From assembly GCA_015183035.1 (NCBI GenBank), contig JACZZP010000005.1, positions 2,356,001 to 2,420,000 of the forward strand: DNA of 64,000 nt, in the 5' to 3' direction. The translations under genes were made by a program, and so were the position numbers. The stretch comes from Meloidogyne chitwoodi (Eukaryota > Nematoda > Chromadorea > Rhabditida > Meloidogynidae). Shown here piece after piece: positions 1 to 11,471 of this stretch. The notes under the pieces are model-generated. The model had not been told where the DNA came from. It did no database searches and worked only from the letters and a program-made list of their open reading frames with translations. The first letter of the stretch is position 1. The number at the start of each line of letters is the position of its first letter.

Positions 1-130
1 GGTCAGTTACCTTTTGAATTTTCGGTCAAAAAGTCTGACCTGACCGGACGTTTTGCGGTCAGCAAACTGACCTGACCAGAAAGCCCGGTCAGGTCAGTTC
101 ACTTTTGGTTATGACCGAACCAGGTCAGAA
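1..130. repeat. GGTCAG-rich repeat, cut by window edge
   Basis: The first 130 bases are dense in GGTCAG/CTGACC words in both orientations (for example GGTCAGGTCAG and CTGACCTGACC), so the stretch can fold back on itself. It is richer in G and C than its surroundings. It is probably part of a foldback element whose left side lies outside the window. No coding potential is apparent. Confidence 0.5.
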
Positions 131-258
131 GAACACTGATCTTTTGGGTTTAAATCTTCCGAAGGAATTCAATCTTTTTGGGTTGCTCCTTCTATTTAAT
201 CTTAATCAAATATAAAATATAGTAGCTTTAACTAATCTTTAAAAATAAAAATAAATAT

Positions 259-3200
259 TTATAATAATAATATTCTTCTTTTCTGCATTTGTTTTTCTCT
301 CATAATTCTACGTTCATAACAAGATTTTACTAAAGTTTCAATTTCAGCACAACTTGCTGTTGGTAAATACATTTTAACAAAAGCACAATTATTCCGAACA
401 AATGAAAGCACAGAGCTTGGAGTTGCACCATAAAGATGAGCATAACTTTCAATCTTTAATTTTTAATTTTTTTGGTAATATTAAAGAGTCGGTGGCTTGA
501 TTTTATGGATATTTTTTTCACAAAAAATGTAATACCCACTCCCTTCAGTAGCACCAAAACTAAATTTCTTAGAATCAAGGGAACCGAAAAGACCTAAGAC
601 ATTAATAGTAGCATTTTCCTAAAAATTACTCAATTTCTTACCATTTTGCAATGTTCAGGTGATAATATCAATGAACGTCCTTAAATAAATAAATTAATTA
701 ATATATCGGACTAGCAGTGATGCAAAAGTTCCAGTTTCGGTACTGGAACAACCAAATTTAGGAACTGGTCCTGAAGACTATTTCCTCACCCCACAATAGT
801 TCTGGAACGATAACTGGACAATAAAAAGTAAAAAATGCGTTCCTGAACTGGAATTAGTTCCGTGTAAATTTTGGAACTTTTGCATCACTGCGTAATAGAC
901 ATTCTGTTACCCTCTTTTTTACCTTGAGAATCTTTTGGAGGTATTTTTACTTGAGTCAATTTTTCCTCATATTTTTGCTGTTGTTTTTCATTATTTTGAG
1001 GATATTTAATATTATTTTGATTTAATAATAATTCATTTTTGTTAATTCCATTTTCTCTACTTTCCATTACCTTAACAACACTTTTTGTAATTAATTGTTC
1101 AATTTTAGGTTTATTTGTAGTAGTTATTAACGTTGGAGTAATTATTTTAGCTAATCCAGGAAATACTTTTGCATGAGGAGAACCTCCAACTGCTAAATTT
1201 CTTTGAGAATCCTTCTTAAAAAATATTAAATTTAATTATTTTTGGTAATTAATATGAATTAATACATTTTATTGAAAATATATATTTATTTATTTTTACA
1301 TATTATAGAACCTTGGTTGATTTGCTTTTGTTATTTTTGTAAGCGGAATTATTTAATTCTGCTAATATTAATTTAATTAAATTAGGAATGCCTTTTTACT
1401 CTATCAGTGTAGGCAGAGATGTTTCGAAACTAAAAAATATCGAAAAACGAAAAAATTATGAAACGAAACCGAAAACATTTTTCAAAATCTTAGAACTCGA
1501 AAATCGAACAAAAAATACCACGAAAAACGAAATTTCTAAACAACTCTGGTGTATAGTAAATTTTCTGTAAATTTTTTATATACTTTCCTCTTTCATCTAC
1601 AAATAGCCAAGAGATGTCATACGGACATTAATATTTTTTTAAATAAACTTTTCATTAAAGAAATGATGACTCTAACATTTTTATAAAAATACAGTCTGAC
1701 CATTATGTCCTTTGACTATTTTTAGGTAAAGGAGAAATTAGTAATTAATTGCAAAAATTTTTAAAAATTTCAAAAAAACAACAAATATTCGCAATAAACG
1801 TATCAACATCCTAAAAACGCAACGCACATATAGGTAATTAGGAAAAATCCGCAGATCTGACTGCTCTTGCTAAAAAAGCAATTAGTAAGATAATTATTTG
1901 AAGTTTAGCAGAATTAAATTATTCCGCTTGCAAAAATATAATTGGATTACCGTAACACATCAATAAAAAATAAATAAATACATAAGTATATATTTTTAAT
2001 AAAATGTATTAATTAATATTATGCAGAAAGTTTAAAATTTTTTAAAAAAAACCTTAATTTTATTCTCATATTTATTAATTTTAATTGATTTTATTGTTGT
2101 TGTACTAATTATTGCATTATTACCCTCTTCATCGCTATACAAATCTTCATCAGATTCTTCCTCCCCTTCCTCTTCAATTTTTTCATTTTCATTTATTTCT
2201 TCTTCAATTTGTTCTTTTCTTTCTTTTTTATCTTCTAAAGAAGCAGAAGATTCAATTGAATTAAAATTATTATTTTCTTTTTTTGTTTTTTGGACATTCA
2301 GGGAATTTTTAGTTAAAAATTTTGTTTGAATCTAAAAGTTAAAAAAATATTAAAATAAATTTTTAATTTTTTGCGGAACTTGTGTAGCAGGGATCGCACC
2401 GACAAAAATCCAATTCCCGATTTTCGGGAATCGGGAATTCCCGAAAATTTTCTATTCCCGATTTTCGGGAATTCCCGAGTCAAAAATCGCCTGGAATTCC
2501 CGAGGGAATCGGATCGGTGCGGTCCTTGTTGTGTAGTTTAAGTGCACACATCCCATTTATTCGCAAGAAATATTTTTTAATTTTGGTTGTAAAATATATT
2601 CTTGCGAATAAATGGAGTGTATAGTTGTTCCCTAATTCTCTCTCATTGTTGTATTTTTTTTATTTTCTTGCGAATAAATAGGTTGTGCACATAAACTACA
2701 AAAGTTTCATCCTTACTACCTCAATTTAAAAAATTAAAAAAAATTACTGTAATTTCTAAAATAAAAGCACCTCTAAATTAAAGTCTTTCTTAGGATGTTT
2801 TTTAAAAAATAAACCCCCTGAGGCTCTATTTTAAAAAATACTGTATTTATTTAATTAAATTCACCGCAGGTATTGTTTCCCATTGATTATTAAATGAGCC
2901 AGTTGAATCAGCTGAATTAATATCCAAATTATCCTCTTTTTGCGGAGAAGCTTCATAATCATCAATATACTTAAATAAAATTTTTTAATTTTTTTTTTAA
3001 ATTTTTTAATTTTTTTTTAATTTTTTAATTTAAAAATTTTTATTTTTTAATTTTATTTACTTCAATAATAGGTATTTTTGTTGTCGTTTCTTCTTTATTT
3101 TGTTGTCCTGATTTTAATGAATAATGTGTGTTAATTCCTTCTGATCTCCTAGGATTATCACTACTTTGACCAACTTCTTCCCAACCTTAAAAATGGTTTT

Positions 3201-3884
3201 ATATTACTACTTTCACTTTGAAATGGTGATTATTTAGTTAAGATAATATAAGGATAAGATCTTCTATTATTGACATTTTGTCCTATTTTTCACCTACTGG
3301 CATTTTGTCCTATTTATCACCTACTGGAATTTTGTCTTATTTTTCACCTACTGGCATTTTGTCCTATTTTTCACCTACTGGCATTTTGTCCTATTTTTCA
3401 CCTACTGGCATTTTGTCCTATTTTTCACCTACTGGCATTTTGTCCTATTTTCCCATATTAAAATATAGGCAATCTTCACCACAAACAAACAAATTACCGT
3501 TTAAATCCTTTACCTAATAATTTATTATTTTCTTCTCCATCCTTTAAAAATCCAGCAAAATAACTATTTTGGCCAAATTTTAATTTTTCATTTTTATTTA
3601 ATTTTTGTTGTTTTTGTCCTTCTTCTTCTTCATCATCATCATCATCAACTAAAAAACATTTATAACGTTTAGGTTTTTCAAAAGAAGATTTTTTTATTCC
3701 ATCAGTTTCTTCATTTCCTCCAATTTGTCTTATTAAACGGGGAGAATTAATTGTTGTTGATTGTTTAGTAATTATTTTATTATTTTTTATTTTTAAATTA
3801 TTTGTTAATTTTTTTGTTACAAAATTCATTTGTTGGTTAATATTATTTGTTGTTGTTGTATTTTTGTTGCTGCTTTTTATTTTT
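259..3884 (-). CDS. Acidic, mostly disordered protein; at least 8 exons, 5' end not found
   Basis: Eight exons join in phase with GT-AG borders: 3884-3514, 3185-3061, 2969-2865, 2331-2053, 1214-911, 679-642, 618-536 and 445-259, ending in TAA. The product is rich in Lys, Glu, Asn and Ser. Exon 1 has a run of Asp then Glu (VDDDDDEEEEG) and exon 4 has a long Glu/Asp stretch; both are low-complexity and probably disordered. The last three exons look more ordered, with RSLILSPEHC, GLFGSLDSKK and YAHLYGATPSSVLSFVRNN, and end in a basic helix. I do not recognise the family. The first exon listed begins at an acceptor-like site, so an upstream start exon is probably missing; a start at 3829 (MNFVTKK) is the alternative. 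The intron between exons 1 and 2 holds a minisatellite, the one after exon 4 holds two box cassettes, and the one after exon 5 holds a MITE. The splice at 536/445 is the weakest. Confidence 0.6.
714..891. mobile_element. hAT-like MITE, family CAGTGATGCAAAAG (copy 1)
   Basis: This 178-bp foldback has terminal inverted repeats CAGTGATGCAAAAGTTCC. The flanks CGGACTAG and CGTAATAG match at 6 of 8 positions, which would be a decayed 8-bp target duplication as made by hAT transposases. It sits in an intron of the acidic-protein gene. A second family copy lies at 11335-11471. Confidence 0.65.
1332..1940. repeat. Two box cassettes, tail to tail, in an intron
   Basis: At 1332-1365 TATTTTTGTAAG is followed by a hairpin with arms GCGGAATTA and TAATTCTGC. 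At 1907-1940 the inverse arrangement occurs, with arms GCAGAATTA and TAATTCCGC followed by CTTGCAAAAATA. The two therefore belong to one subfamily in opposite orientation. The stretch between them includes a foldback rich in CGAAA words (about 1415-1555). Confidence 0.6.
2394..2524. repeat. Palindromic GGGAATTCCCGA foldback
   Basis: The ends GGATCGCACCGA and TCGGTGCGGTCC are near-inverse. The interior is made of repeated GGGAATTCCCGA/TCGGGAATT words that pair at several registers. It resembles the element at 36387-36568. It lies in an intron of the acidic-protein gene. Confidence 0.6.
2535..2700. repeat. Foldback fragments with CATTTATTCGCAAGAA
   Basis: CCCATTTATTCGCAAGAAA is followed by two inverse copies of TTCTTGCGAATAAAT. 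The outer edges GTAGTTTAAGTGCACA and TGTGCACATAAACTAC are inverted. Short relatives with ACACCCCATTT ends lie at about 50757-50860 and 51203-51310, and the same word recurs in the foldback at 27066-27365. Confidence 0.5.
3273..3450 (+). repeat. 27-bp minisatellite, about 6.5 units
   Basis: The unit is CATTTTGTCCTATTTTTCAC plus CTACTGG, repeated about six and a half times with few differences. Open frames across it (FCPIFHLLA and related) are only the repeat translated. It sits in the first recognised intron of the acidic-protein gene. Confidence 0.9.
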
Positions 3885-4179
3885 CTTAAAAATTTAAATT
3901 ATTCATTTTAAAATTTTATTTTTCCACTCTGTTTTCAAGGTTAAAAATAAATAAATTTTATAAAAATTCTGAGACTCAAATGGCAGTGTGGTATCCTAAA
4001 AAAGTATTCAAGTACGCGTAACTAATTTTAGTACGCAACAAAAACTGACGCATTTTCTAAAAAAGAGCCTATTTTTTGCATAAATTTGCTTAATATATAA
4101 TTATCAAAAATTAGTGATTTTAAATAAAAAAAATTTTTTCTTTCTTGAAGTTGTTTTTTTCTTTGGTTGAACTGGATTT

Positions 4180-4654
4180 TATTTTTGTAAGCCAAAGTTG
4201 TTGTTTTGGCTAATTTCTCCAATTTTCAATTATACCTAGATTTTCTTCTCTTATTTTTTTCCTTTTTCGTTCTACTCGTATTTGTTCAGAAAAATTTTAT
4301 TTTTATTTTAAAATTGAAAATTTTGTTCAAGAAATTTATTTTTTTTGCCAGACAGTGCGAATTGAAAAAAGTTCATTTTGTAATATTTCTACTCATTAAA
4401 AAAATTTTGAAATTTTTTTACATATTTTTACGATATTTTCCCCTTAAAGCATTCTAATATTTAATTTTACTGAAAAAATTAACGGAACGAAACAACTTTA
4501 ATAAAACGCGTCAGAACCTAATTTGTTGCATAAATTTGTTTAATATTTAATTTATTAAATATTAATAATTTTATAAGAAAAATTATCTCTTTTAGTTATT
4601 TAGAACTCCGTATGCTGGTTTAATATTTTTGTAAGTCAAAGTTTCTTTGGCTAA
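4180..4654 (+). repeat. Two tandem box cassettes (AGCC subfamily)
   Basis: Boxes at 4180-4212 and 4624-4654 read TATTTTTGTAAGCCAAAG...TTGGCTAA and TATTTTTGTAAGTCAAAG...TTGGCTAA. Each is preceded by an AT-rich block containing GTTTAATATTTAAT or GCTTAATATATAAT about 100 bases upstream, and the roughly 440-bp period suggests a tandem pair. The second hairpin has a mismatch (GTC against GGC). Confidence 0.65.
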
Positions 4655-6562
4655 TTTCTTTTAGATTTTTAATTATTTTTTCTCCTCTTTATTTTATTTT
4701 TGTTCTACTTTTACCCGTCTTTGTCTCCAGAAAATTTTTTTTTTAATTTCAAAAATGAAAATTTTTTAAGAAAATTTAACTATTTATTTTGACCGAAATT
4801 GTGGATTGTTAAAAATAACATTATTTAATATTTATCTTTTATTAAAAAATTTATAATTTATTTTACCTATTTTTAAGATATTTTCCACTTAACCCCAATA
4901 TTTAATTATATGAAAAAATTATCAAAAAAAATTTTAAGGCAAAAAAAATAATTCTTATAAAAGAGTACGTCCCCGAGCCTCTAGGACGGACATGACAGGG
5001 TTCAGGGCGATAAATATTCCCGGGGCTTGTGGAGATTTCAATTTTCTTGGACAACTCATAGGGGGGACCCTTTTGAATTTCTCAAATTAAAAATAAAAAA
5101 CAAACGTTAGAGGAGAAGATGCTTCAATTAAATAATTTGAAAAATAGTAGTTTAATAAAAGAAAAAATTTAAAATAAAAAATAATTAAATTTTCCCCATC
5201 AATTAATTGCATTCTTTAAACAAAACCCTTAAAAAAAAATTTTTTTGATGTTTATTAAAATGATCAAAAAAATGTATTAACATCCCAGAATCACATAAAA
5301 TTTATTTTATAAAAAATTAATTTTAATAGTTTTTGACAAGACAACAATTATTATTAAAGTTTGATCCCCCATTTTTTAATCTGCGCATTTAGGCAGGCAG
5401 CTTCGCCTTTCTTTAATCACTTTTAGTTAAAAAATGGAAGAATGACTGATGGAAAAATTTAATTTTTCCAAATTATTATTTATTAAAAAATTAAGGAATT
5501 TTAAATTATTGATTTTTGTAAAATTTAATTTATTTTTAGTTAATTTAAAGGGTCAATTAAATTAACTAAAAATAATTAAAAAAATAAGATTAATTTTTAT
5601 AAAATCAATAATTGAAAAATTCCATACATTTTTTGAATAATAATTGAGAAAATAGCGCTTGCAGACTGCCCTAGAGAATATTAAAAAAAATAAAATAGAA
5701 ATAGGGGGTTAAACATTTCAATATTTTAACTTTTTGGCAGTAATTTTAGGATTAAAAAAATAAAAAAAATGAAGAATGCGGAGATTATGCTTTTTTATTC
5801 TTTTTAAACCAAAAGAAACAAAAATGTAGGTGAAAATAAAAAAAAATAAAAATAAAAGTGCTAAAGGATTTGTCTAATTCTCTCTTTTTTGGATAATAAA
5901 GAGAGAAAAAGTAAAGGTTAATTGCACTGAAAAATAAAGAAAAGAGACTTGTTCCGGTAGTTATAGATGTGTTATTTTTTGATATTATGCAAGTGAAAGA
6001 GAATAAAATAAATATTTATATTTATTTTGACACAATTAAATTTATTTAAAAATAAAAAAGTGTAAAAATTATTATTTTAAGATTTTTATCAATTTTTATT
6101 TTCTAAAAAAATTAGAAAAATTTAACAAAACGAGTATAGATGGAAAAAATATTTATTTAAATTATATACCTTTTTTAAAGACACGAAGGAAATTCTAAAT
6201 TTATGTTTTGACACTTTTTCTGTGTTACACTTCAAGTCTCAGAAATTTATTCTGTAAAAATATTTTTATTAAAATTTTTTTATCAAAAAAAAGATTAATT
6301 AAATATTCATCTCTGAGGATTTTGGAAAATTTCTCTTCATAAAGTTTTTAAAAATTTTTAAAATAAATTAAATGATAATTTTGGATGTTTTTTAAAAGAT
6401 TATTCTAACATAATACAATTTTTTAGAATATGATTATTTTGGAGGATTTTTAGTTAAAAGCTGAATTTTCCAGTTTAATAAATTTTTCTCTCAAAGTAAT
6501 TTTAGGTGATAGAGGAATTTTTAAAAAATAAGATTTGAAATATTTTAATAAATTTTAAAAAA
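4655..6562. other. Non-coding AT-rich interval
   Basis: I see no convincing gene, RNA or transposon here. The sequence is mainly poly-A/T words. It contains one G/C-richer patch near 4970-5070 and short inverted A/T stretches around 5500-5600. Confidence 0.5.
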
Positions 6563-8215
6563 TTATATACCATCTTCATCATTGTTTAAGTCTTTTTTTT
6601 TTAACTTTTTTGGATAATTTAATCTCATATTCTTAATTTAAAAAATTATTTAAAAAATAAATTTACACATTTTTCTACTGCTTACAGTTATTTTTGACTA
6701 AAAATAAATATAATAAATAAATTTAATTAAATTTAAAAAATACATTTAGTTTCCTTCTAGTTAAATTTACATCCATTGCTAATTTTTTTAATTCTTCTTG
6801 AGTAAGTTGATATTCATAATTTGCTATTTTATATATTTTATTTACCTAAAAAAATTAATTTTTTATAAAATATATGTAACTAGCGGAGAAGGGCGCCCTT
6901 CGGGCGCCCTTCTCCGCTAGCAAAAACACACAAACTTTAAATAACATGAACAATAAAAACATACATACTTATAAGCATTCCTTGAGAATAAAACAAAAAC
7001 ACATATAAATAAACTTATCCATAATTGATTCAAAGACTTCTTTAATTCAAAACACCAAGCAAAATAAAACAAAAACATTAATTTAAAACATTTTGATCAC
7101 AAGCAATACACCTATTGGCAAAAAACATAAGGTTAATCAAATTTCAAGTTTAATCTTTAATATAATTTATTTTTAAGTTCTAAGTTCAAGTTTATTTTCA
7201 AGTTGCAAACCCTACTATAAAAACCCCTCATTTTCACTTCCTCCAATCACTTTCTATAAAAACCGGACAAACAAACAAACAGACAGACAGACAAACATTC
7301 TCAATTATATATATAGATTTTTAAATAATTACATTTTAGCAATATATATTAATTTTTAAAATAATACTTACAGGATCCTGTTCTCTTTCAAACACTGTTT
7401 TAATTAAAAATAAAATTAAATAAATTAATTATAATTTTACTTATTTTTTTGCCTAGAATTTTAATTTTATTTTCCAATTCATCAAAATTATTTTTAATAT
7501 TTTTATCTTTTTTTAATAATTCAATTTTATATGAAATAAAATTAATTTCTTTCCAATAATTTTTTAAAAGATTTTTTTTATAATATTCAATTTTTTCATT
7601 TATATTTTTATTAATTTCAATATTTTTATTAATTATTGATGTTTCATAAATATTATTTTTTTTTAAAATAAAATTATTTTCTTTAAATTCCTTAAATATT
7701 AATTAAAATTTAATTAAAATTATTTTTTTAATTCCCTATTTTCTATTGGAGCAGCCACGGTAATCACCTAAAATGAGCTTACTCCCCCCTATTGTTTTTT
7801 GATATTTAGCGTCTGTTATTCTTTATTTTAAAAATACCTGTTTTTCCAAATTGGGTAATAATTTTTGAACAATTTTATTATTAGCTATTTCAATAACAAT
7901 TTTAAAATTTAATTCCTCAATTGGAGTATAACGTTTTAAATGTTTAGAAATTTCAGCTTTAAAAATATTTGTTTCTTTATCAAATTTAATTTCTTTTAAT
8001 AATTTTGTTATTTTTTCAAGAAATTTAGTTCTTATACAATTTTCTTTTGTTCGCATTATAAAACGATCTTCAATTACTTCTTCTGTTAAATAAATAAATT
8101 CTCTTTTTTCTTTCCATTCTTCATTAATTTTAACCCAAACATTTTTCGGTTTTATTTTTACAGCAATTTTAATATTAATTAAACAATAAAATATTAAAAT
8201 AAATAATTTAAACAT
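6563..8215 (-). CDS. Secreted lysine-rich helical protein (possible RAP-like), 5 exons
   Basis: Exons 8215-7838, 7690-7441, 7394-7372 (23 nt), 6845-6744 and 6631-6563 join in phase with GT-AG borders and give about 273 residues. Residues 1-18 (MFKLFILIFYCLINIKIA) look like a signal peptide. The rest is Lys/Glu/Asn/Ile-rich and helical, with likely coiled coils in exon 2. Exons 3-5 (ending KKDLNNDEDGI) show a spacing of hydrophobics, NKIYKIA then LTQEELKKLA then LNNDEDG, that recalls helical domains of the alpha-2-macroglobulin receptor-associated protein, an ER chaperone; this is a weak resemblance by eye. No C-terminal ER-retention tetrapeptide is visible. If GTATAT after the DED codons is used as a donor, more exons would follow. 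The fourth intron contains a Helitron-like element. Confidence 0.55.
6880..7317 (-). mobile_element. Non-autonomous Helitron-like element with C(TTCG)G hairpin
   Basis: On the minus strand the element starts TCTATATATATAATTGAG after an A and ends CTAG before a T, the A|T insertion expected for Helitrons. The 3' end is a perfect 19-bp stem (CTAGCGGAGAAGGGCGCCC) closed by a TTCG loop. Unlike textbook Helitrons the stem includes the terminal CTAG rather than lying about 10 nt inside. The 5' part (GTTTTTATAGTAGGGTTTGC, CAACTTGAAAATAAACTTGA) recurs at 47583-47925 and near 20170-20225. Confidence 0.6.
7738..7800. repeat. Fragment of a GGAGCAGCC...CCCCCCT repeat
   Basis: GGAGCAGCCACGGTAATCAC, then AGCTTACTCCCCCC, recurs at 44640-44730 (inverse), 52017-52040 and 53305-53365. 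The fragments share an end but differ in length, so this is a dispersed repeat whose full form I could not define. Confidence 0.5.
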
Positions 8216-8544
8216 TTTATCTTAAAATAAAAATTTTTTATAAATTTATTTAAATTAATAATTTATATTTTTTTATTATTTTTTGGTTAAATAAATAAAT
8301 TTAAATTCAATTTACCTTTGAATAATTTATTAAGTACTACTAATTTATCTTTAAATAAAATTGCCAACTATTATGTACTGTAGTACATTTATTAAAGTCG
8401 TATGTATATCTATTACATAAATATTGATTTTAAAATATTGACAAAGGGAAAAAAATTTTTTTATTAAGTACAAGATTTGGTAAATTATTTTTAAAAATAT
8501 AGCCAAAATATTAAGAAATCCTATATAAAATAACTTAAAACATT

Positions 8545-9105
8545 AATGTTTTTAATAAAATTCTGATTTTTTTCTGAGTGTTTTAATAAAATTCTGATTT
8601 TTTCTGAATGTTTTTAATAAAATTCTGATTTTTTTGTGTGTTTTTAATAAAATTCTGATTTTTTCTGATTGTTTTTAATAAAATTCTGATTTTTTCTGAG
8701 TGTTTTTAATAAAATTCTGATTTTTTCTGAGTGTTTTCAATAAAATTCTGATTTTTTTCTGAGTGTTTTAATAAAATTCTGATTTTTTCTGAATGTTTTT
8801 AATAAAATTCTGATTTTTTTTGTGTGTTTTTAATAAAATTCTGATTTTTTCTGATTGTTTTTAATAAAATTCTGATTTTTTTTTGAGTGTTTTAATAAAA
8901 TGCTGATTTTTTTCTGAGTGTTTTAATAAAATTCTGATTTTTTCTGAATGTTTTTAATAAAATTCTGTTTTTTTCTGAGTGTTTTTATAAAATTCTGTTT
9001 TTTTCTGAGTGTTTTTAATAAAATTCGATTTGTTTCAGAGTGTTTTAATAAAATTCTGATTTTTTTGAGTGTTTTTAATAAAATTCTGATTTTTTCTGAT
9101 TAATT
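8545..9105 (+). repeat. About 30-bp minisatellite, 17-18 units
   Basis: The unit is TTTTTAATAAAATTCTGATT followed by TTTTCTGAGTG, repeated about 17-18 times with small indels. It ends within 15 bases of the stop codon of the adjacent minus-strand Srt gene, so it lies in that gene's 3' untranslated or flanking region. Blocks of several units recur in the same order, suggesting higher-order duplication. Confidence 0.9.
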
Positions 9106-9114
9106 GTTATTTAA

Positions 9115-11270
9115 TTAATGTAAAATCATTTCAGCTCCATTAATATTCGAAACTTGATTTTTACGAAAATATTTATTAAAAAGTTGACGACAATCATTTC
9201 TTATCGTTTTATTTAAGGTTAAATAAATGACTGGAGGAAAGCCTGAAAAATAAATAACTTTATATTTTTATTAAAATTTTAACAAACCATGAATATGAAG
9301 CCTAAAAAGTTAAAAAATTAAATTAAAAAATAAAAGAAATAATAAAATTACCAGGAAAACTGTGCTAAAGTTATTAACCATTGCTGAGGAATTAAATGTT
9401 GCATTAAAACATAAAATGAACCACAAATAGTATTAATTAACGAAATTATAAATATTTGAATGAATGTCTGGATAAAATATGATCAAAAATAATTAAAATG
9501 TTAAAAAGTTTCTATCCACAAAAAGACTGGGATGTTCCCCATTCTCCTTTCTTTCATTTTTCCTTTTTATTTTTACAATTTTTTCTTTTTTCTTCTTCTG
9601 TCAAGTAAGCAAGTTTAATTTTTATTCATACATTCGCAAGGAAAATAATGGGACATAATGCCAAAGATTAAAAAATACATATCTGGAGTAAATCAAAACA
9701 TTGCGCTATAAAAATTAAGGGTAATAAGTGTAATAAGTTTCAGAATTGTTGCCGGCTTGATGTCAGAATTTGCGTTTATCTAAGTGACCAAAAATTAATC
9801 TTTCTTACTTGTCAGAAGCAAAAAACAGAAATAAACATAGGAGCAAAAAAATAATATTCTAAATTTCAGAATTGTAATATTTTACCAATTTCTCAGCACG
9901 ACTGAATGAAACAGTTGAGTTTTCATTTGTTGCATTTTCAATCTTAAGAGCTCTGTTTTTCACGGCAAGTGATAAAGCAAACAAAAGATATTCCAGGGGA
10001 AAGGATTGCAACAGACAAATCATGAAAATTGTGAAGTTTATAAACAAACTATTTTTAAAAAATTAAATGAAGCTAATTTTTTTTGAACTTTTCTTATTCT
10101 ACAAAATTAATAAAATTAAAACCTCTTGATTAGTATCATTTTTATAACCAACAAATGGAAAAAAGAACCAAGCAAAATGTATTCCGGAGAAAATTATAGG
10201 CTTAGCAAAAAATAGCCAATATAAAGCATATAATGAACAAATTAATAGCCAAATATTTATTCGAATTCCTTTAAACAGAAATTCAGCAATTGAAGGAAAA
10301 ATGACATATAAGCAACGGTTAATAGCCAAAATCTTAAATTTATAATTTTATTTAGATTATTATTGTCAAATTAAGAGGTAATTTGGGAAAATAGTTCCAA
10401 TTCGGCTCCTGGAAAATTGGGCAGTGGAAAGTTGGGCAGTGAAGAAACAGTACAAAACATGCAAAAAAATACAAAAATACAAAAATATATCAACAACAAA
10501 ATACATCAGTAACCCAACATTTTTTTGTGTTTTTGTATTTCATGTATTTTTGTATTTCATGTATTTTTGTATTTTAATGTATTTTTGTATTTCAAGTATT
10601 TTTGTATTTCATGTATTTTTGTATTTCATGTATTTTTGTATTTCATGTATTTTTGTATTTCATGTATTTTTGTATTTCATGTATTTTTGTATTTTTGTAT
10701 TTTAATGTATTTTTGTATTTTTCATGTATTTTTTGTAGTTTCTTGCAAGTATTTGTACTGTTTCTTCACTGCCCAATATTCCACTGCCCAACTTTCCACT
10801 GCCTAATTTTCCTGGCACGCCCAATTCACCCGAACCCAATTTCCGATCCGTTTTCTAAGATTTTATTTTAAAAAAAATTTTTAAATTAAAAAAAGTACAA
10901 TATCAGCAGTGCTTTCCGCAATCCATAAAGATAAAGATATCGACCCAACAATATAAATAATTTTTGGAAAAGAACAAAAAACAGCTCCATGTAACGCTAG
11001 CCATGAGTGAATAAATCCAATAATTAATAACGCAAAAATATCAACAAAGCTTAAATATAAAAGTACAGTATAACAATCATTTTTCCAATGCTGTTTCCAT
11101 ATTGAATATAAACAGGGCAAATAAAGTAGAAAATATATTGTTGACAAAATTAAATTAATTAATGCTAATGTTGTTAATTGACGCTTTTCTAAAGGTATTG
11201 AGTCTATTATTATTTCAGAACAGTTATAAAGACGTTCATATTCGTTGTGTTGAAAGAGGAAAAGCTCCAT
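9115..11270 (-). CDS. Serpentine chemoreceptor, class T (Srt) GPCR, complete, 6 exons
   Basis: Exons 11270-10899, 10332-10103, 10048-9886, 9467-9352, 9301-9288 (14 nt) and 9242-9115 splice in phase to about 340 residues, the usual Srt length. Family hallmarks run in order: an N terminus with NEYERLYNCS, then SIPLEKRQ before TM1, LHGAVFCSFPKIIYI, WIAESTADI leading to ILAINRCLYVIFP (TM3 and the arginine after it), TM4-TM6, WLHIHGFPPVIYLTLNKTIR at TM7, and a basic tail. Srt receptors are nematode plasma-membrane chemosensory receptors coupled to G proteins. The 14-nt microexon rebuilds the TM7 entry motif. The exon 2 donor is ambiguous: GT after TNQE would break the frame, GTAGAA keeps it. Intron 1 carries a foldback with a minisatellite core; a minisatellite abuts the 3' end. 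The ligand is unknown. Confidence 0.88.
10409..10815. mobile_element. Foldback element with minisatellite core in Srt intron 1
   Basis: The ends are inverted: CAGTGGAAAGTTGGGCAGTG near 10430 and CACTGCCCAACTTTCCACTG near 10785, joined by AAGAAACAGTAC and GTACTGTTTCTT. The interior is a TTTTTGTATTTCATGTA tandem array (about 10520-10735) whose opposite strand occurs near 10460. The smaller element at 33930-34145 has the same plan (inverted GGAAAATGCGTCA-type ends, ACAAAAAATACATGA-like interior). Confidence 0.75.
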
Positions 11271-11334
11271 TTTTTGATTAAAAAAAATAAATTTTATACT
11301 ATGATAAAAAACAATAATTATTACGTCCTGAAAT

Positions 11335-11471
11335 CAGTGATGCAAAAGTTCCAAAATTTCCTCAAACTAGTTCCAGTTCCGAAACTTCATTTTTAATTTT
11401 CATTGTTTCAGTTCCAAAAATTTGGTAGTTCCGTAGTTCCAATTATGGAACTAGAACTTTTGCATCACTGC
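11335..11471. mobile_element. hAT-like MITE, family CAGTGATGCAAAAG (copy 2)
   Basis: Inverted ends CAGTGATGCAAAAGTTCC are the same as in the copy at 714-891. The flanks CCTGAAAT and CTTGAAAT agree at 7 of 8 positions, supporting an 8-bp target duplication. It lies just upstream of the Srt start codon, so it may affect that promoter. Confidence 0.65.

Noticed and set aside
3270..3517. Open frames translating to FCPIFHLLA and SYFSPTGIL repeats
   Set aside because: They are a 27-bp minisatellite read in two frames, inside an intron on the other strand.
10424..10871. Three overlapping frames rich in CIFVFHVFLYF
   Set aside because: They translate the TTTTTGTATTTCATG tandem core of a foldback element in the Srt intron.
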